A stretch of DNA of 52,422 nucleotides from Bacillus cytotoxicus (GTDB lineage Bacteria > Bacillota > Bacilli > Bacillales > Bacillaceae_G), in the NCBI RefSeq assembly GCF_023715645.1, contig NZ_JAMBOP010000035.1, positions 1-52,422 on the forward strand, in the 5' to 3' direction. The position numbers were made by a program, and so were the translations under genes. This document shows positions 24,501 through 33,268 of the stretch, piece by piece. A model generated the notes under the pieces. That model saw nothing but the letters and a program-made list of their open reading frames with translations, was not told the origin of the DNA and did no database searches. Each line of letters begins with the position of its first letter. The stretch's first letter is position 1.

Positions 24501-25241
24501 TAATTCATTATGTGAATGATTTTGCATACGTAAAGAGGTATAAAAGATACCATCAACTTCTATATTCCAATTAAAAAATGATTGCGCTACGCTTTTTTGA
24601 TATACCTCGAAAGGTAACTCATTTTCTTTATGTTTATCAATTTGATTCACAACAAGATAAACAGTTTTGTTACGCTGTTTTAATTCTTTAACAAACTGTA
24701 AATTCACTTCTGATTGCACATGATTATAATCCATCATATAGAAAATCACATCAGCAAGATGCAATGTCGATTCTGTTGCAAGTTGATGGGCATCATCTGT
24801 TGAATCAATACCCGGCGTGTCAACAAGAACAACATCATCTGGAAGCGTTGCATCATTGCGATAAATGTGAATGCCAATCACTTCATCACCATTTTTGCAA
24901 AGCTCTTTTAATTCTTCTGCTGTATACATACCTTCATACTCGTATTTCTGTCCTGATTTTAAAATAACAATAACGCGATTCTGTCCTTTTTCTATCTTCA
25001 CAACATTCGCGCTCGTTGGAATCGGACTCGTTGGCAACAATTGATTTTTAAATAAATAGTTCATCATTGTTGATTTTCCAGCAGAGAAATGCCCGCAAAA
25101 TGCAATCATAAGCTGCTCTTCTTTATATTTCCGTATAACTTCAAGCAACTTCTCACTATGTTCTATATCACCTTTTTTCTGCCATTCTTCATAATAACAA
25201 ACAAGCTTTTGTATACTGTTTGTTTGCAATGTGTTTGTCAT
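21579..25241 (-). CDS. dynA: DynA, double dynamin-like GTPase
   Basis: 1220 residues, close to B. subtilis DynA (YpbR), a natural fusion of two bacterial dynamins. First GTPase (about 45-240): P-loop GHFSAGKSTM, G3 DTPGID, G4 NQID. Second (about 625-850): GAFSAGKSS, DTPGADS, and a degenerate G4 (NAAD). Each is followed by long helical stalk/neck segments and hydrophobic paddle stretches. It tethers and fuses membranes without GTP in vitro and helps survive phage and membrane damage, at the cytoplasmic face. Single gene. Confidence 0.95.
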   Translation of the reverse strand: MTNTLQTNSIQKLVCYYEEWQKKGDIEHSEKLLEVIRKYKEEQLMIAFCGHFSAGKSTMMNYLFKNQLLPTSPIPTSANVVKIEKGQNRVIVILKSGQKYEYEGMYTAEELKELCKNGDEVIGIHIYRNDATLPDDVVLVDTPGIDSTDDAHQLATESTLHLADVIFYMMDYNHVQSEVNLQFVKELKQRNKTVYLVVNQIDKHKENELPFEVYQKSVAQSFFNWNIEVDGIFYTSLRMQNHSHNELGQLEERLSSIVKEKDMYVKRGMEREVSYLLHEHFSFLHSQYEKQLEPFQKELASMLSLQDVTAILEQLAEKEKHTTDTVSQVKEQFFSGLQNILDNAYLMPFEMRDLANQYLETKLTKFKVGLLFSKGKTEQEKQRRLEAFYEALQKTVETQLDFHMKEYVVSFFKKKELFTEELGKVIHDLNADFTPAVLEATIKQGAGFTGDYLLHYTEDVANELKKRYRREAQNIFEKSLPLLHSKVQANIQHVQEEIAQYEAIQKAKGIKLQCMQDYDQYEKYLQDIWHNRFSVPQSIDIEKALQQTKKVTNEKFQLQTQIEVEDELTDNESEPITETKLNIAGIIEHVKDAEDVLQQIPALKHVQQEIMEKRKRVETKQFTVALFGAFSAGKSSFANALLGEKVLPVSPNPTTATINQILPVTDDKPHGTVIVQFKSETALFEDLKAIYKLFYRDITSLEEALLQIDDVLQYPAPSGRQKTTFSFLRAVQRGYNDVKQRLGEQSHVTLAEFADYVANEEKSCFVEYMELYFDCELTRQGIALVDTPGADSINARHTDVAFQYIKNADAILFVTYYNHVFSRADREFLIQLGRVKDTFALDKMFFLINAADLAQSEEELQTVKGYISDQLLQYGIRNPRLFAISSLFALEEKQGKEISKEAYGILEQSGLAQFEQAFTSFIMRDLMLVSVHSLYGALQNGYKLLAKMIESAMQGNEVKEQQRKKYEAEREELLHIVSSHSVITEGKSLGNEVKELLYYVQQRLFLRYNDVFTEFINPASLRTQGNVKDKLQECMMELIAFLQHDLLQEMRATSLRLEKWINETMKHVQQEVIEQCVTKNEQLVVQTDITYDYRVLTHENPFPNIEEKQFKKALAHFKNEKSFFEKNDKAFMQEEMKQTLEPFVADYVTEEQRLFMNHYNQELLHRWELVKKAMMKDVTQYYESLLFVLLETIDVSAYEQRKEELGEQLIKIEDGLEEKY

Positions 25242-25317
25242 CCCTTTATGCCCCTTTATTCCAAGATATATCCATCTCTTATATTACTAAACTTTCAGCA
25301 TCTTCACAGTAAAAAAA

Positions 25318-25361
25318 TAAAAAAATCCTTTTCATTCTCCGTGAAAATGAAAAGGATTTCT
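25318..25361 (-). terminator. Terminator of the 28-aa Fur-controlled gene
   Basis: AATCCTTTTCATTTTC-ACGG-AGAATGAAAAGGATT then TTTTTTA on the minus strand. Confidence 0.9.
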
Positions 25362-25376
25362 ATGTAGCATAGTTCA

Positions 25377-25463
25377 TTATTTAGTTGCACCTACTCGATG
25401 TAGTATATGCTTTGTGACAACTGCATATAAAACAACTGTTCCTCCTAAAAATGCATATACCAT
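25377..25463 (-). CDS. 28-residue membrane peptide under Fur control
   Basis: MVYAFLGGTVVLYAVVTKHI, then a short basic tail: one transmembrane helix (3-17). AAGGTG lies eight bases before the ATG, a Fur box overlaps the upstream promoter region, and a strong terminator follows, so this is a complete tiny gene. Small iron-starvation peptides (FbpA, FbpC) exist in B. subtilis, but I cannot match this one to them. Confidence 0.7.
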   Translation of the reverse strand: MVYAFLGGTVVLYAVVTKHILHRVGATK

Positions 25464-25485
25464 ATTTATCACACCTTACTTTTGA

Positions 25486-25538
25486 TAATGATTATCGATT
25501 TTAAATATATTTTATCATTAAAGAGAATGATTATCAAT
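25486..25538 (-). promoter_or_regulatory. Two Fur boxes
   Basis: TGATAATGATTATCGA at 25487-25502 is a near-perfect Fur 7-1-7 palindrome. A second, GAGAATGATTATCA, lies about 20 bases further upstream at 25523-25536. They are 25-75 bases before the 28-aa gene, so iron should repress it. Confidence 0.85.
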
Positions 25539-25668
25539 ATATATTTTAAAAAGAAAAGCTCCCTTTCGGAGAGCTTTCTTACTGCCTGTTTTCAAGGAGT
25601 TATAGATTGTTGTGCACTCTTATTATAACTCACATGCGAATTGTTAACAGGTAAAAAATTTGGAAATG

Positions 25669-25867
25669 TATATATAAGTTGAAAAACTGACCTGAAGACC
25701 CTTTTCTTTTTTAAGTGGGCGAGAGCGTCCGGCCATGCATAGTAGCGGGCAGGGACTTTTTTTGCCACATGCTATGTTCAAACAAAAAGAGGATGAAAGT
25801 AGCTGGGTACTTTTTGCTTGGCATGGCGGTGACTTGTGTGTGGAAAGTCAAATTGGGTTTATATAAG
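25669..25867 (+). repeat. bcr-type intergenic repeat, copy 4
   Basis: From TATATATAAGTTGAAAAACT to AAATTGGGTTTATATAAG with all family blocks (GTGGGCGAGAGCGTCCGG, TAGCGGGCAGGGAC, ATGCTATGTTCAAAC). The long open frame in it is not coding. Confidence 0.8.
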
Positions 25868-25950
25868 TTAAGAACAAGAAATTTAAATGGATATATTTAC
25901 CTATCACTTTTTAATGTATACTTAAAGAAAAATATGTAAGGGGATGAAAT

Positions 25951-27117
25951 ATGAACAGCATATCACAAAGCGAAAGAATTCATTCTATTGATATTATACG
26001 AGGGATTGCCATCTTTGGTATTTTCCTTGTAAATTGGCCTATGTTAGCTGGAGTCGATTCCCGAGATTTAACGACTGTTTACGAAGGATTTGATCGTTAC
26101 ATTCGATTATTTTATGATCTGTTTGTCCAAACAAAATTTTACACCATTTTTTCTTTTTTGTTCGGTCTTGGTTTTTATATTTTTATGAAGCGCGCAGAAG
26201 AAAAGACACATCGTCCAAAATTATTATTTATACGGCGACTACTTATTTTATTCTTATTCGGCTTTTTACATTATGTACTACTTTGGGACGGCGACATTTT
26301 ACACAATTATGCGATAAGTGGATTCGTACTGCTTTTCTTTTATAAAAGACAGCCAAAAACGTTATTCATTTGGTCACTTATTTTGTTAAGTATTTGGGAA
26401 CTTTTTGTATTGCTTCTAAATGTAACGCTGCTGCTGATGACGCCTGAAACGCTTGACGCTTTTTCTGCTCCTACCATTCCATTGTTAGATTGGAGCTTGC
26501 AAGTTCAAAATCGCTTTACTACTTTTTACTCAGAAGAAATTAGTGGCTCTCTTATTATGCTACCAGAAACAGTTGGTCTCTTTTTACTCGGTCTATATGC
26601 CGGAAAAGAAGAGATGTTTCGCCGCGTAAACGAGATTGATGCAAAGCTAAAGAAATGGCAAATTATTACCTTCCTTGCTACTTTGCCAACATGGGGGATT
26701 ATTATTACCTACTTTAATATGCACGATCTATACGTACCATTTTCAATGATTTCCTTTATTACACTAAGCGGAAAGACACTCTTCATTTTTTATATTTTTA
26801 CACTTATGCGCCTCTTGCAGCATGCGAAATGGCAAAAAGTATTCCGCCCTTTCCAATATATTGGCCGTATGGCATTAACAAACTATATCTCGCAAACGAT
26901 CGTCACGTTATTCGTATTTGGATTACTATTTAAAGTAAATATCACATTTCCGCTATGGGGCGGTATACTTTTTTGCATTGGCTTTTATATCATTCAAATC
27001 TTTATTAGCCGCTGGTGGCTCTCTCGTTATCAATACGGCCCGCTTGAATATATTTGGCGTCTTGGCACATATGGAAAAAGCATGCCGCTAAAAAAACAAA
27101 GCAGTGTCTCATCTTGA
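25951..27117 (+). CDS. DUF418 family (YeiB-like) membrane protein
   Basis: 388 residues with about 9-10 membrane helices. N-terminal SIDIIRGIAIFGIFLVNWP is the DUF1624/DUF418 family opening; the C-terminal DUF418 part holds the conserved FQYIGRMALTNYISQT segment and a closing YGPLEYIWR motif. The family has no proven function, though acyltransferase-like folds have been suggested. Ribosome site AAGGGGATG. The terminator overlaps the end of the gene. Confidence 0.9.
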   Translation: MNSISQSERIHSIDIIRGIAIFGIFLVNWPMLAGVDSRDLTTVYEGFDRYIRLFYDLFVQTKFYTIFSFLFGLGFYIFMKRAEEKTHRPKLLFIRRLLILFLFGFLHYVLLWDGDILHNYAISGFVLLFFYKRQPKTLFIWSLILLSIWELFVLLLNVTLLLMTPETLDAFSAPTIPLLDWSLQVQNRFTTFYSEEISGSLIMLPETVGLFLLGLYAGKEEMFRRVNEIDAKLKKWQIITFLATLPTWGIIITYFNMHDLYVPFSMISFITLSGKTLFIFYIFTLMRLLQHAKWQKVFRPFQYIGRMALTNYISQTIVTLFVFGLLFKVNITFPLWGGILFCIGFYIIQIFISRWWLSRYQYGPLEYIWRLGTYGKSMPLKKQSSVSS

Positions 27118-27131
27118 GATACTGCTTTCCA
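27099..27131 (+). terminator. Terminator over the DUF418 gene end
   Basis: AAGCAGTGTCTCA-TCTT-GAGATACTGCTTT straddles the stop codon. Confidence 0.8.
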
Positions 27132-27153
27132 GGTAATTTAGAAACTATTGTGT

Positions 27154-27288
27154 CATGGAGGGAACCTTTTATACCAAGTCGATTCAGTTTCCAAATTTGT
27201 AATTCAACATGAAAAAGGGTTCATCATTGATGTTACGTGTACATTTAACAAATCTGCAACAGAAGAAATCTCCTTAAAATACAATTAA
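27154..27288 (+). pseudogene. Unidentified 3' gene fragment
   Basis: A 44-codon open stretch without start (...YQVDSVSKFVIQHEKGFI, then DVTCTFNKSATEEISLKYN) reads like a protein C-terminus with beta-strand pattern. No ribosome site or ATG in place. Its stop overlaps the 3' end of the convergent SMI1 gene by 15 bases, suggesting a deletion junction near 27280. Family not recognised. Confidence 0.4.
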
Positions 27289-27876
27289 ACTTTCAACCAC
27301 TTCTTCATCGGTGTAAGTGATGGATGCTGTCCATTTCCCATTTTTCACATTTGAAATTATGATTTGCAGGTCTTCTTCATCCACCTGATAACATGGGTCA
27401 GTAATAATTAACTTACCACTTTCTATTGTAAATGTACCAACTGTTTTAGGCTTATTAGTATTCACTTTTGGCACATACCAATCAATAAATTGGCTTAAAG
27501 TTAATGCTTTACAATCACTTATTCCAGTCTTATCATTCCAAAGAAAAATTAGTTCCTGCATAAATCTTTTTCTAATACGGTAGCAAAGTTTATCACCATT
27601 GATACTTTCACCAATACAAATCATATCACTCGGTACATTTTTCGGTCTGTTCTCTCGATTTTGTTTTACAATATCAATTGTTAATGCTGATTGTTCAGTA
27701 GTTGGAATAGGGAACAAAGTCCAATCACCAAATTTTGCTCCATTCGTTTCTAAAAAGAGTTCTTTGTATTCCTCTGGAAAAGTAGCACCAAGTGCTTTTT
27801 CTATTGTTTTCAATTCAAGTAACGACACACCTGCCACTTTTGAACTCGGATTAATCATGTTTATTACTTTCTTCAT
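27274..27876 (-). CDS. SMI1/KNR4 family protein with DPCY-type C-terminal domain, probably truncated
   Basis: 200 residues. About 15-130 is a SMI1/KNR4 domain (IEKALGATFPEEYKELFLET, GESINGDKLCYR, LIFLWNDKTGI, SLSQFIDWYV). About 145-200 begins another domain (GTFTIESGKLIITDPCY, then KNGKWTASITY) that stops abruptly. SMI1 proteins commonly serve as immunity proteins against polymorphic toxins; no toxin is visible here. The last residues end at the junction with the unassigned fragment on the other strand. Ribosome site GGAGGAA. Confidence 0.75.
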   Translation of the reverse strand: MKKVINMINPSSKVAGVSLLELKTIEKALGATFPEEYKELFLETNGAKFGDWTLFPIPTTEQSALTIDIVKQNRENRPKNVPSDMICIGESINGDKLCYRIRKRFMQELIFLWNDKTGISDCKALTLSQFIDWYVPKVNTNKPKTVGTFTIESGKLIITDPCYQVDEEDLQIIISNVKNGKWTASITYTDEEVVESLIVF

Positions 27877-28304
27877 TTCTTCCTCCGTGATAATTTCGGA
27901 TTATTATGACACGCAAAATTGTAAATCAAATAAGGGATGCCACAATCAATATAACTTATTGTAGCAAACAATAACATCACAATTTTATCAATTTATTGTT
28001 AAGCCCTATCTTAAAAAACAAATAATCATTTATTCATTCCCAGTCCAATAAAAGAAAATCTCAACTAAATGTCCCCTTGCATCAATAAAACCAGCACATT
28101 TCAACATATGACTGTAATATTCTTACACAAGATTTTTTCAGATAAATATAAACGATCATATATGATGTTCATTTTAATTTGTACATATACAAGTGAATAT
28201 TCTGTCAATTGTAGAGAAAGTTCATTATTAAATGAGGTAAAGTGTTTAATGTTTCAATTTTCTGTTATTATTAAATAAATATTTAAAGGATGAGGAGGGA
28301 CTCC
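27877..28304. other. 430-bp region upstream of rap
   Basis: Strongly A/T-rich, with short frames lacking ribosome sites. No promoter could be fixed with confidence; nothing else recognised. Confidence 0.4.
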
Positions 28305-29417
28305 ATGTTTACATCAACTAGAAATGAGAAAATTACACAACTATTAAATGAATGGTACATAGAAATTCGATCTAGACAAATAAACAATGCCCACCGTTTG
28401 AAAGAACAGATAGATGTTCAAATAAAAAGATTAAAAGAAGAAGAAAAAGAATCCATGCAGGATCAAAACCTACTACTTTACTACTGCTTATTAGATTTCA
28501 GATACAATTATTTAATAGATAATTTAGGTGTATCTAAAGACAGTTTTAATACAATTGAATCATTTGATGTACCGACAGATAATTTTCTATCATACTACTA
28601 TCATTTCTTTAAAGCAATCCACTATGATGCTATCGGAAACCACATTCTAGCAAAAAATCACTATTATAAAGCTGAATCGTTACTTCAATATATTCCTGAT
28701 GAAGTTGAAAAGGCTGAATTCTATTATAAGCTAGGCTATTCTTACTATGATAATCAGCAAGGATTACAAGCGATCAAAGAGGTAACAAAAGCGAAGGACA
28801 TGTTCTCTAATCATACTGGTTATGAAATTAATATAGCTTTCTGTGATAATATGTTAGGTCTAGCCTGTACATATTTAAGGGAATGGGAACTGGCTGAAGA
28901 ACATTATACAGCTGCAATGGACCAGTTCCAAAAAATCGGTGAGGAAAAGTTCATCTTAATGGTTCGCCATAATTTAGGATGGATGTACGCAACGCAAAAC
29001 CTTTCTGAACTGGCGATCCGTTACCTTTCTGAAGTTGTGGAGAAGTCACCGAACCACTATAAAGCGATCTATGTTAAAGCGAAGGAACACTACAAATTAA
29101 AAGAACATAGAATAGCTGCGGAACTAATCGAAAGAGGATTGGTGATCAGTAACGAATTACATCAGGAAGAATACCAGCACCGCAACATAATCCTGAAAAC
29201 ACTGAACAACAATTCACCAACTAAAGAACTTGAAAAAGTAGTGTTAGCAGGAATTGAGTATTTTGAAAGAGAAGAATTATATGATAATGTTCAGGAATAT
29301 TATGAAGTACTGGGTGTGAAATGTTACGAAGAAGATCAGCACGTTATAGCAAGTAAATATTTCTACTTGGGAATGCAGGCAAAAAGGAAATCATTTGAGA
29401 AAGGGGCATTAAAATGA
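28305..29417 (+). CDS. Rap family response-regulator phosphatase / TPR regulator
   Basis: 370 residues: an N-terminal three-helix bundle (about 1-95) and at least six tetratricopeptide repeats (for example FYYKLGYSYYDNQQGLQAIK, FCDNMLGLACTYLREWELAE, HNLGWMYATQNLSELAIRYL). Rap proteins dephosphorylate Spo0F or block response regulators such as ComA, and are inhibited by an imported Phr peptide. The start at 28305 has GAGGAGGG five bases upstream; an ATG 15 bases earlier lies over that site. It overlaps the phr gene by 4 bases (ATGA). The target cannot be told from sequence. Confidence 0.92.
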   Translation: MFTSTRNEKITQLLNEWYIEIRSRQINNAHRLKEQIDVQIKRLKEEEKESMQDQNLLLYYCLLDFRYNYLIDNLGVSKDSFNTIESFDVPTDNFLSYYYHFFKAIHYDAIGNHILAKNHYYKAESLLQYIPDEVEKAEFYYKLGYSYYDNQQGLQAIKEVTKAKDMFSNHTGYEINIAFCDNMLGLACTYLREWELAEEHYTAAMDQFQKIGEEKFILMVRHNLGWMYATQNLSELAIRYLSEVVEKSPNHYKAIYVKAKEHYKLKEHRIAAELIERGLVISNELHQEEYQHRNIILKTLNNNSPTKELEKVVLAGIEYFEREELYDNVQEYYEVLGVKCYEEDQHVIASKYFYLGMQAKRKSFEKGALK

Positions 29418-29548
29418 AAAAGGCATTGTTAAGTTTAATGGGAATCGTTACAGTTTTAGTTTTAACAGTAGGCGTAACAAATAAAACAGAGGTTAACTCT
29501 TCTGTAATAACTAATGTTATGATGTCCGAAGGTGACGGTGGCGGTTGA
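29414..29548 (+). CDS. Phr signalling peptide precursor
   Basis: 44 residues, translationally coupled to rap. Lysines plus a hydrophobic core (MKKALLSLMGIVTVLVLTVG) form a Sec signal; the exported tail VTNKTEVNSS... ends MSEGDGGG. Phr precursors are cut outside the cell to 5-7 residues and re-imported by Opp to inhibit their Rap. The C-terminal SEGDGGG is the probable pheromone region, acidic and glycine-rich. Followed by a terminator. Confidence 0.85.
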   Translation: MKKALLSLMGIVTVLVLTVGVTNKTEVNSSVITNVMMSEGDGGG

Positions 29549-29590
29549 TTTACATACTTAAAAACGTAATTTCAAGGTGGTAATTAGGCT

Positions 29591-29630
29591 ATTAAAAAGA
29601 AAAGTCATACATATTCGTATGACTTTCTTT
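29591..29630 (+). terminator. Terminator of rap-phr
   Basis: AAAGAAAAGTCATAC-ATATTC-GTATGACTTTCTTT hairpin, T-rich 3' side. Confidence 0.85.
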
Positions 29631-29760
29631 GCGTTTGTGTAAGAAAGCATTTTGTCTTCTTTGCCTTATGAAATTCTTTCAACCAATTCATAAAGAAACG
29701 AAAATATTCATCATAACTAATCAATGTTGTTTCTCGTAATCCTTCCGATTTTTTGCAGAT
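29605..29760 (-). pseudogene. Unidentified gene 3' fragment cut by a repeat
   Basis: An open minus-strand frame of about 50 codons with no start (ICKKSEGLRETTLISYDEYF, then RFFMNWLKEFHKAKKTKCF) ends in TGA inside the rap-phr terminator. It begins exactly where the TAAAGTGAAACTT-type repeat begins, as if the repeat had replaced the upstream part. Composition is protein-like; family not recognised. Confidence 0.4.
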
Positions 29761-29917
29761 AAAGTGAAACTTTAATCAGTGGGGGTTTTCTTCATCCCCC
29801 ACTGATTATTAGTTGAACCAATCGGGCTTTTACGGGCAGTTTATCTCCCGACTAACTTCTTTGCTTTTGCTGAATTTTGAGGCGGGAGTATTACTGCCCG
29901 TTAATGCGGGATAAAAA
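29759..29917 (+). repeat. TAAAGTGAAACTT-type structured repeat, copy 2
   Basis: The most complete copy: left end TAAAGTGAAACTTTAATCAG, a hairpin GTGGGGG...CCCCCAC, TTAGTTGAACCAATCGGGCT, CGGG...CCCG pairs, CTGAATTTTGAGGCGGGAGT, CCCGTTAATGCGGGATAAAA end. Several nested GC stems mean any transcript would be strongly folded. Confidence 0.8.
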
Positions 29918-30005
29918 GTAATCATATGCTTGTTGAAAATCGAAATCCTACAAATTCTTTTCATTATTCTCAGATACTTTTTTAACACTAATTCTTTTTC
30001 TTTTC

Positions 30006-30063
30006 ACAAAAAAACGCCATCTCTAAATTCATTCCAAAAGGAAAGAAAATATAGACGACGTTT
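30006..30063 (-). terminator. Terminator of xpt-pbuX
   Basis: AAAACG(T)CGTCTATA...TAGAGATG(G)CGTTTT followed by TTT on the minus strand; a long bulged stem about 50 bases after the pbuX stop. Confidence 0.75.
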
Positions 30064-30115
30064 TAACATATTTTAGTCGGCAATATGTTGTATAAAGATG
30101 TATTATTTAATCCGT

Positions 30116-32055
<1,940 letters not shown>

Positions 32056-32065
32056 TTATGCAAAT

Positions 32066-32122
32066 AAAAAACTCCAAAAGCAGCCTTCACCCAATACAAG
32101 TGAGGGACGTGCTTTTGGAGCT
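32066..32122 (-). terminator. Regulated terminator of the xpt riboswitch
   Basis: CTCCAAAAGCA...TGCTTTTGGAG then TTTTTTATT on the minus strand. Guanine-bound aptamer should free this hairpin and stop transcription before xpt. Confidence 0.92.
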
Positions 32123-32161
32123 TGCAAAAAAAGAATGCAACTATAGCAATATATTCGTCCT

Positions 32162-32232
32162 CACTCATAGTCGAAGCATTTACGGTACCTCGGTAGAAAC
32201 TTGCAGGCCATATCCCTGCGATTATATGAGTG
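32162..32232 (-). promoter_or_regulatory. Guanine (purine) riboswitch aptamer
   Basis: P1 CACTCATA / TATGAGTG, then TATAATCGCAGGGATATGGC, CTGCAAGTTTCTACC, GAGGTACCGTAAATGCTTCG, ACTATGAG. The key pyrimidine in GACTATG is C, which pairs with guanine/xanthine-type ligands and not adenine. A TATAAT -10 box lies at about 32265 upstream. Confidence 0.97.
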
Positions 32233-32279
32233 TTGCTAACTTATTTAATTTAATAAAAGGATTATAACGTACTTTTTTA

Positions 32280-32617
32280 ACTTTGAAAAGCATCCTCTTA
32301 AAAAAACACGTACAAAAAATCATTTCTCAATCATTTTCGTTCGACTTTTGTAATCCCTTCCATCCCGTAATCACACTCCACTAATTTTAAAATCAATGTC
32401 TTTAATCTTATTGTAAATCAGCACTAACTTCACAATTTTTTCACATTTCATCATTAAAAAAACGGTAAAAAATCAAGATTTACCAACTTTTCATCATAAC
32501 CATAGTTTTAATTGTATCAATGAACATTTTTTGAAAGCACCACCGACTATGTAGAAGTTGTCGAAATATTTTGTATGATAAAAAATATAAGATTCATTTT
32601 CTCGAGGAGGGGGAAAA
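32280..32617. other. Intergenic region between divergent xpt and oxidase operons
   Basis: AT-rich with no gene. It should contain the xpt promoter (TATAAT near 32265) and a promoter for the oxidase cluster that I could not fix. One weak hairpin at about 32463-32482. Confidence 0.4.
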
Positions 32618-32764
32618 ATGGGAGAGCGTAAACTACAGCAAGCAGAAAACAAAAAGCAAAAAAACAGTTCACTGAAAGGAACATTAATTTTTGTTTTTTT
32701 CCTCGGATTCTTTTTAATCTTCACATGGTTTAGCGTATATCAAATTTTTGTAAATCGATTGTAA
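32618..32764 (+). CDS. Cytochrome c oxidase subunit IIa (ba3-type)
   Basis: 48 residues: a charged head (MGERKLQQAENKKQKN) and one transmembrane helix (21-40, LIFVFFLGFFLIFTWFSV). This is the small single-helix subunit that replaces the missing first helix of subunit II in ba3 oxidases. GGAGGGGG ribosome site. First gene of a three-gene cluster; 30 bases before subunit II. Confidence 0.85.
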   Translation: MGERKLQQAENKKQKNSSLKGTLIFVFFLGFFLIFTWFSVYQIFVNRL

Positions 32765-32794
32765 TGTCACTGGTAAACAAAGGGGAGATGAAAT

Positions 32795-33268
32795 ATGCAC
32801 TTGCATAAGTACGAAAAAATTTGGCTCATTTTCGGTATCGGTTCATTATTTGTATTTTTAGCTGTAATTGGAGTAAGCGCGTTTTATATGGGGAACCAGC
32901 CACCTAGCTGCTTAACGACAATTGATTCAGAAAAAGTAAATGCGACTGCTCCCTTTGATCATCCTGGTGTTAAGCAAGTCGGTAAAGATCATTATCAAGT
33001 TACAATTGTCTCACAGGCATTTTCTTTTACACCGAATGTCATTAAAGTGCCAAAAGGAGCTAAAGTTGACTTTGTTGTCGCAACGAAAGATGTTGTACAT
33101 GGCTTTGAAATTGCGGGAACAAATGTGAATATGATGATTGAGCCTGGCTATGTGAGCACAGCTTCTCAAGTGTTTCACAAAGCTGGTGAGTATTTAATCG
33201 TATGTAATGAATATTGCGGAACAGGCCATCATATGATGAGCGCGAAAGTAGAGGTGACTGAAAAATGA
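32795..33268 (+). CDS. cbaB: Cytochrome c oxidase subunit II (ba3-type)
   Basis: 157 residues: one N-terminal membrane helix (8-32) and a cupredoxin domain with the dinuclear CuA ligands: His in VVHGFEI, then CNEYCGTGHHMM (two Cys, Glu, His, Met). It takes electrons from cytochrome c. It ends ATGA into subunit I. Since subunit I is disrupted, this protein is probably now without a partner. Confidence 0.9.
   Translation: MHLHKYEKIWLIFGIGSLFVFLAVIGVSAFYMGNQPPSCLTTIDSEKVNATAPFDHPGVKQVGKDHYQVTIVSQAFSFTPNVIKVPKGAKVDFVVATKDVVHGFEIAGTNVNMMIEPGYVSTASQVFHKAGEYLIVCNEYCGTGHHMMSAKVEVTEK

Noticed and set aside
25715-25939. 74-codon frame MGESVRPCIVAGRDF
   Set aside because: Encoded by a bcr-type repeat copy and its flank; the homologous frame at 13459 has a different length and no ribosome site.
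28290-28304. Earlier ATG for rap (MRRDSMFT...)
   Set aside because: It overlaps the GAGGAGGG Shine-Dalgarno that serves the ATG at 28305.
32058-32267. 69-codon plus-strand frame over the xpt leader
   Set aside because: It is the antisense of the guanine riboswitch and terminator, whose conserved RNA blocks explain the sequence.
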